DNA from: K189A clade bacterium
GTDB lineage: Bacteria > Pseudomonadota > Gammaproteobacteria > Pseudomonadales > Azotimanducaceae
Length of the DNA stretch: 14,382 nucleotides
Assembly (NCBI GenBank): GCA_007571095.1
Contig: RKSB01000192.1
Location: 1 to 14,382 of the forward strand
Direction: 5' to 3'
Shown: one piece after another, positions 12,699 to 14,382 of the stretch
How positions within the stretch are numbered: the stretch's first letter is position 1
How the letters are laid out: each line of letters starts with the position of its first letter
Program-made: the position numbers and the translations under genes
Notes under the pieces: model-generated
Seen by the model: the letters and a program-made list of their open reading frames with translations, nothing else
What the model was told of the DNA's origin: nothing
The model's database searches: none

Positions 12699-14382
12699 AT
12701 GAGAAAAATTTTCGGTTATTTTCTGGCTTTTCTGAGAACGGTCAACACGCTTGTCGGCGGCTTTGTCTCTGTAGCCCTTCTGCTTTTGCTGATTGTCGGA
12801 TTGATGTCCTTCTCCGACAAGAAGGAAGAATCGCCGAAAATTACTCTGCAAAACAACCTGCTCATCTTCAATCCTTCAGGCAGTGTCAGCGAGCGTCCGG
12901 CGGCTGCCGGAGCACTGAATGTTCGCACGGATGTAGAACTTGAAAAGCTGCTGAGAGTGTTGCGTAACGCCGCCCTTGACAGCCGCATTCAGGCCATTGT
13001 GCTGAGGCTTGAAGAGCTCTCGGGGATCAGCCTGCTCAAGGCGCGAGTGATCGGCCGAGAATTGCTTCGGTTCAAACAGTCCGGCAAACCGGTGATCGCT
13101 TACGGCCTTCAGTACACGCAGGAACAGTATCTGCTTGCCAGCTACGCCGATGACATTTTTATGCACCCTATGGGCAGTGTTGTGCTGGCTGGTTTTGGAA
13201 TAGAGCGCACTTACCTGAAAGAGGCACTGGATAAACTCGGAGTGACGGTCAATCTCTTCCGTTCAGGCAAGCACAAGTCGGCGGGTGAGGTGTTTTTGCA
13301 AAATGAGATGTCGGCCGAAGAAAAGGCCTCGAATTCGGAGATTGTGGACACTCTGTGGGCCACATACCAGAACATTGTCAACACCAACAGGGGGCTTTCG
13401 CCCGGCTATATTCGAAGGCTGGCTGAAGACCCCGCCACTGTTCTGCAGGAAGCGGGAAGCCTCAACAAGAGCGAGGCCATGCTCGAATCCGGTCTGGTTG
13501 ACGGACTGATGACCCTGCATGAGTTCAACGACTATATAGGTAAGCTTACGCCTTTTGCCGACGAGTCATTCGAGCGAATAGACTATCTCACCTACTCATC
13601 CGGAGAAGATTTTTCCGGGTTGCTCAAAAGGATTTTGCCAGCCAGCGACAACAAAATCGGTTTGATCGTGGCCGAAGGAGTAGTGGTTGATCGAAGTGAC
13701 GACTCGCGCTTTGTGATTTCTGCAGAAAGCATGGTGAAAAAGATTCGGCTTGTTCGGGACGACGACCAGGTCAAGGCTCTGGTTGTTCGGCTCAACACGC
13801 CGGGAGGAAGTGCCCTGGCCTCGGAACTGATCCGTCAAGAACTGGATTTGCTAAAGAATGCCGGTAAGCCGGTGGTTATTTCGATGGCGGAGGTGGCTGC
13901 CTCCGGAGGCTACTGGATCGCCACCACCGCTGACCTTATCTGGGCCTCCAAAACCACGATAACCGGCTCCATCGGTGTATTTACTCTCATACCAACTTTT
14001 GGCGACGCTTTGAAAAACCTCGGCATTCGAGTCGATGGAGTCAGCGTGGGTATGCTCGCCGGTACCTCCTCGGCTCGGGATCCAAGTGCCGAGTTTGCGC
14101 GCTGGGCGCAATTTGAAACCGACTCGGTACACGAAAATTTTGTTCGTCGATTGTCCGTCGGCAGAAACCTGGACCTTGAAGAGGCTGCTCGACTGGCGAA
14201 TGGCAGAGTATGGACCGGCGGCAAGGCCAGCGAACTGGGTCTGGTCGATTATTTGGGGGATCTGGAAGACGCTTTGGCTTCGGCGGCAGAGCTCAGTCAG
14301 CTGGATGACTGGGAAGTCAAGCGTTTCGATCTGGAGCCGCCCTGGAGTCAGTGGATTAATCTGATTCGATACTCGGCATTCC
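12699..14382 (+). CDS. sppA: Signal peptide peptidase SppA, 67-kDa type, 3' end missing
   Basis: This inner-membrane serine protease degrades signal peptides left after secretion. 561 codons are present and the frame is still open at the right edge; the E. coli protein has 618 residues. One N-terminal membrane segment (about 17-38) precedes two tandem peptidase domains in the periplasm. The catalytic lysine is K193 in RSGKHKSAGE of the first domain and the serine is S402 in AASGGYW of the second, as in the tetrameric bacterial enzyme. Other family stretches are LNTPGGSA and TGSIGVF, then GRVWTGGKASELGLVD. The ATG start gives a classical short positively charged N-terminus, MRKIFGYF; the upstream GGA is a weak ribosome site. 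Divergent from the acyl-CoA synthetase gene. Confidence 0.95.
   Translation, partial: MRKIFGYFLAFLRTVNTLVGGFVSVALLLLLIVGLMSFSDKKEESPKITLQNNLLIFNPSGSVSERPAAAGALNVRTDVELEKLLRVLRNAALDSRIQAIVLRLEELSGISLLKARVIGRELLRFKQSGKPVIAYGLQYTQEQYLLASYADDIFMHPMGSVVLAGFGIERTYLKEALDKLGVTVNLFRSGKHKSAGEVFLQNEMSAEEKASNSEIVDTLWATYQNIVNTNRGLSPGYIRRLAEDPATVLQEAGSLNKSEAMLESGLVDGLMTLHEFNDYIGKLTPFADESFERIDYLTYSSGEDFSGLLKRILPASDNKIGLIVAEGVVVDRSDDSRFVISAESMVKKIRLVRDDDQVKALVVRLNTPGGSALASELIRQELDLLKNAGKPVVISMAEVAASGGYWIATTADLIWASKTTITGSIGVFTLIPTFGDALKNLGIRVDGVSVGMLAGTSSARDPSAEFARWAQFETDSVHENFVRRLSVGRNLDLEEAARLANGRVWTGGKASELGLVDYLGDLEDALASAAELSQLDDWEVKRFDLEPPWSQWINLIRYSAF

Noticed and set aside
12505..12702. Small rightward open frame just before sppA
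   Set aside because: Its GTG start lies within the candidate -10 region, it has no ribosome site and its sequence has no recognisable feature. It is better read as sppA leader.

Overview
The window looks like the chromosome of a marine-type gammaproteobacterium of roughly even base composition. The evidence is an EF-G2-type elongation factor paralogue, a two-component pair resembling the PdsR/PdsS family that marine proteobacteria use with a dedicated sortase, an AlmA-like flavin monooxygenase, a DUF1285 protein and a 67-kDa-type SppA. No insertion sequence, prophage, CRISPR array or tRNA was seen, so most of the window reads as chromosomal backbone. The species cannot be named from this sequence.

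Layout. The 3' part of fusA2 is cut by the left edge. It lies on the minus strand downstream of a nicotinamide riboside kinase-like ATPase. A divergent intergenic region at about 2070-2218 carries a good promoter for a rightward operon: an OmpR-type response regulator starting at GTG 2219, then a 714-residue membrane histidine kinase. From about 5.1 to 12.46 kb everything is leftward: a lone 5S rRNA gene with what looks like its own promoter, a small unrecognised exported-looking protein with a good promoter and Shine-Dalgarno sequence, an AlmA-like Baeyer-Villiger-type monooxygenase, a DUF1285 protein, and a compact group of acyl-CoA synthetase, MurF and MoaA. In that group murF begins at TTG inside a 4-base overlap and moaA overlaps murF by 14 bases. 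Divergent from the synthetase and cut by the right edge is sppA, encoding an inner-membrane signal peptide peptidase.

How the genes may work together. The regulator and kinase form one envelope-sensing system, but no sortase or LPXTG substrate is visible here. The synthetase, MurF and MoaA genes are translationally coupled although they serve three different textbook pathways: acyl activation, peptidoglycan and molybdopterin. The AlmA-like enzyme and the synthetase could act successively on long-chain substrates, which is only an inference from context.

I did not find a clear, wholly new defence or biosynthetic system. The points most worth checking are the self-standing 5S gene, the synthetase-murF-moaA coupling, the apparently sortase-less Pds-like pair, the small exported-looking unknown protein with its paired operator-like repeats, and a degenerate 16-base purine-rich tandem repeat that runs into the start of the DUF1285 gene.
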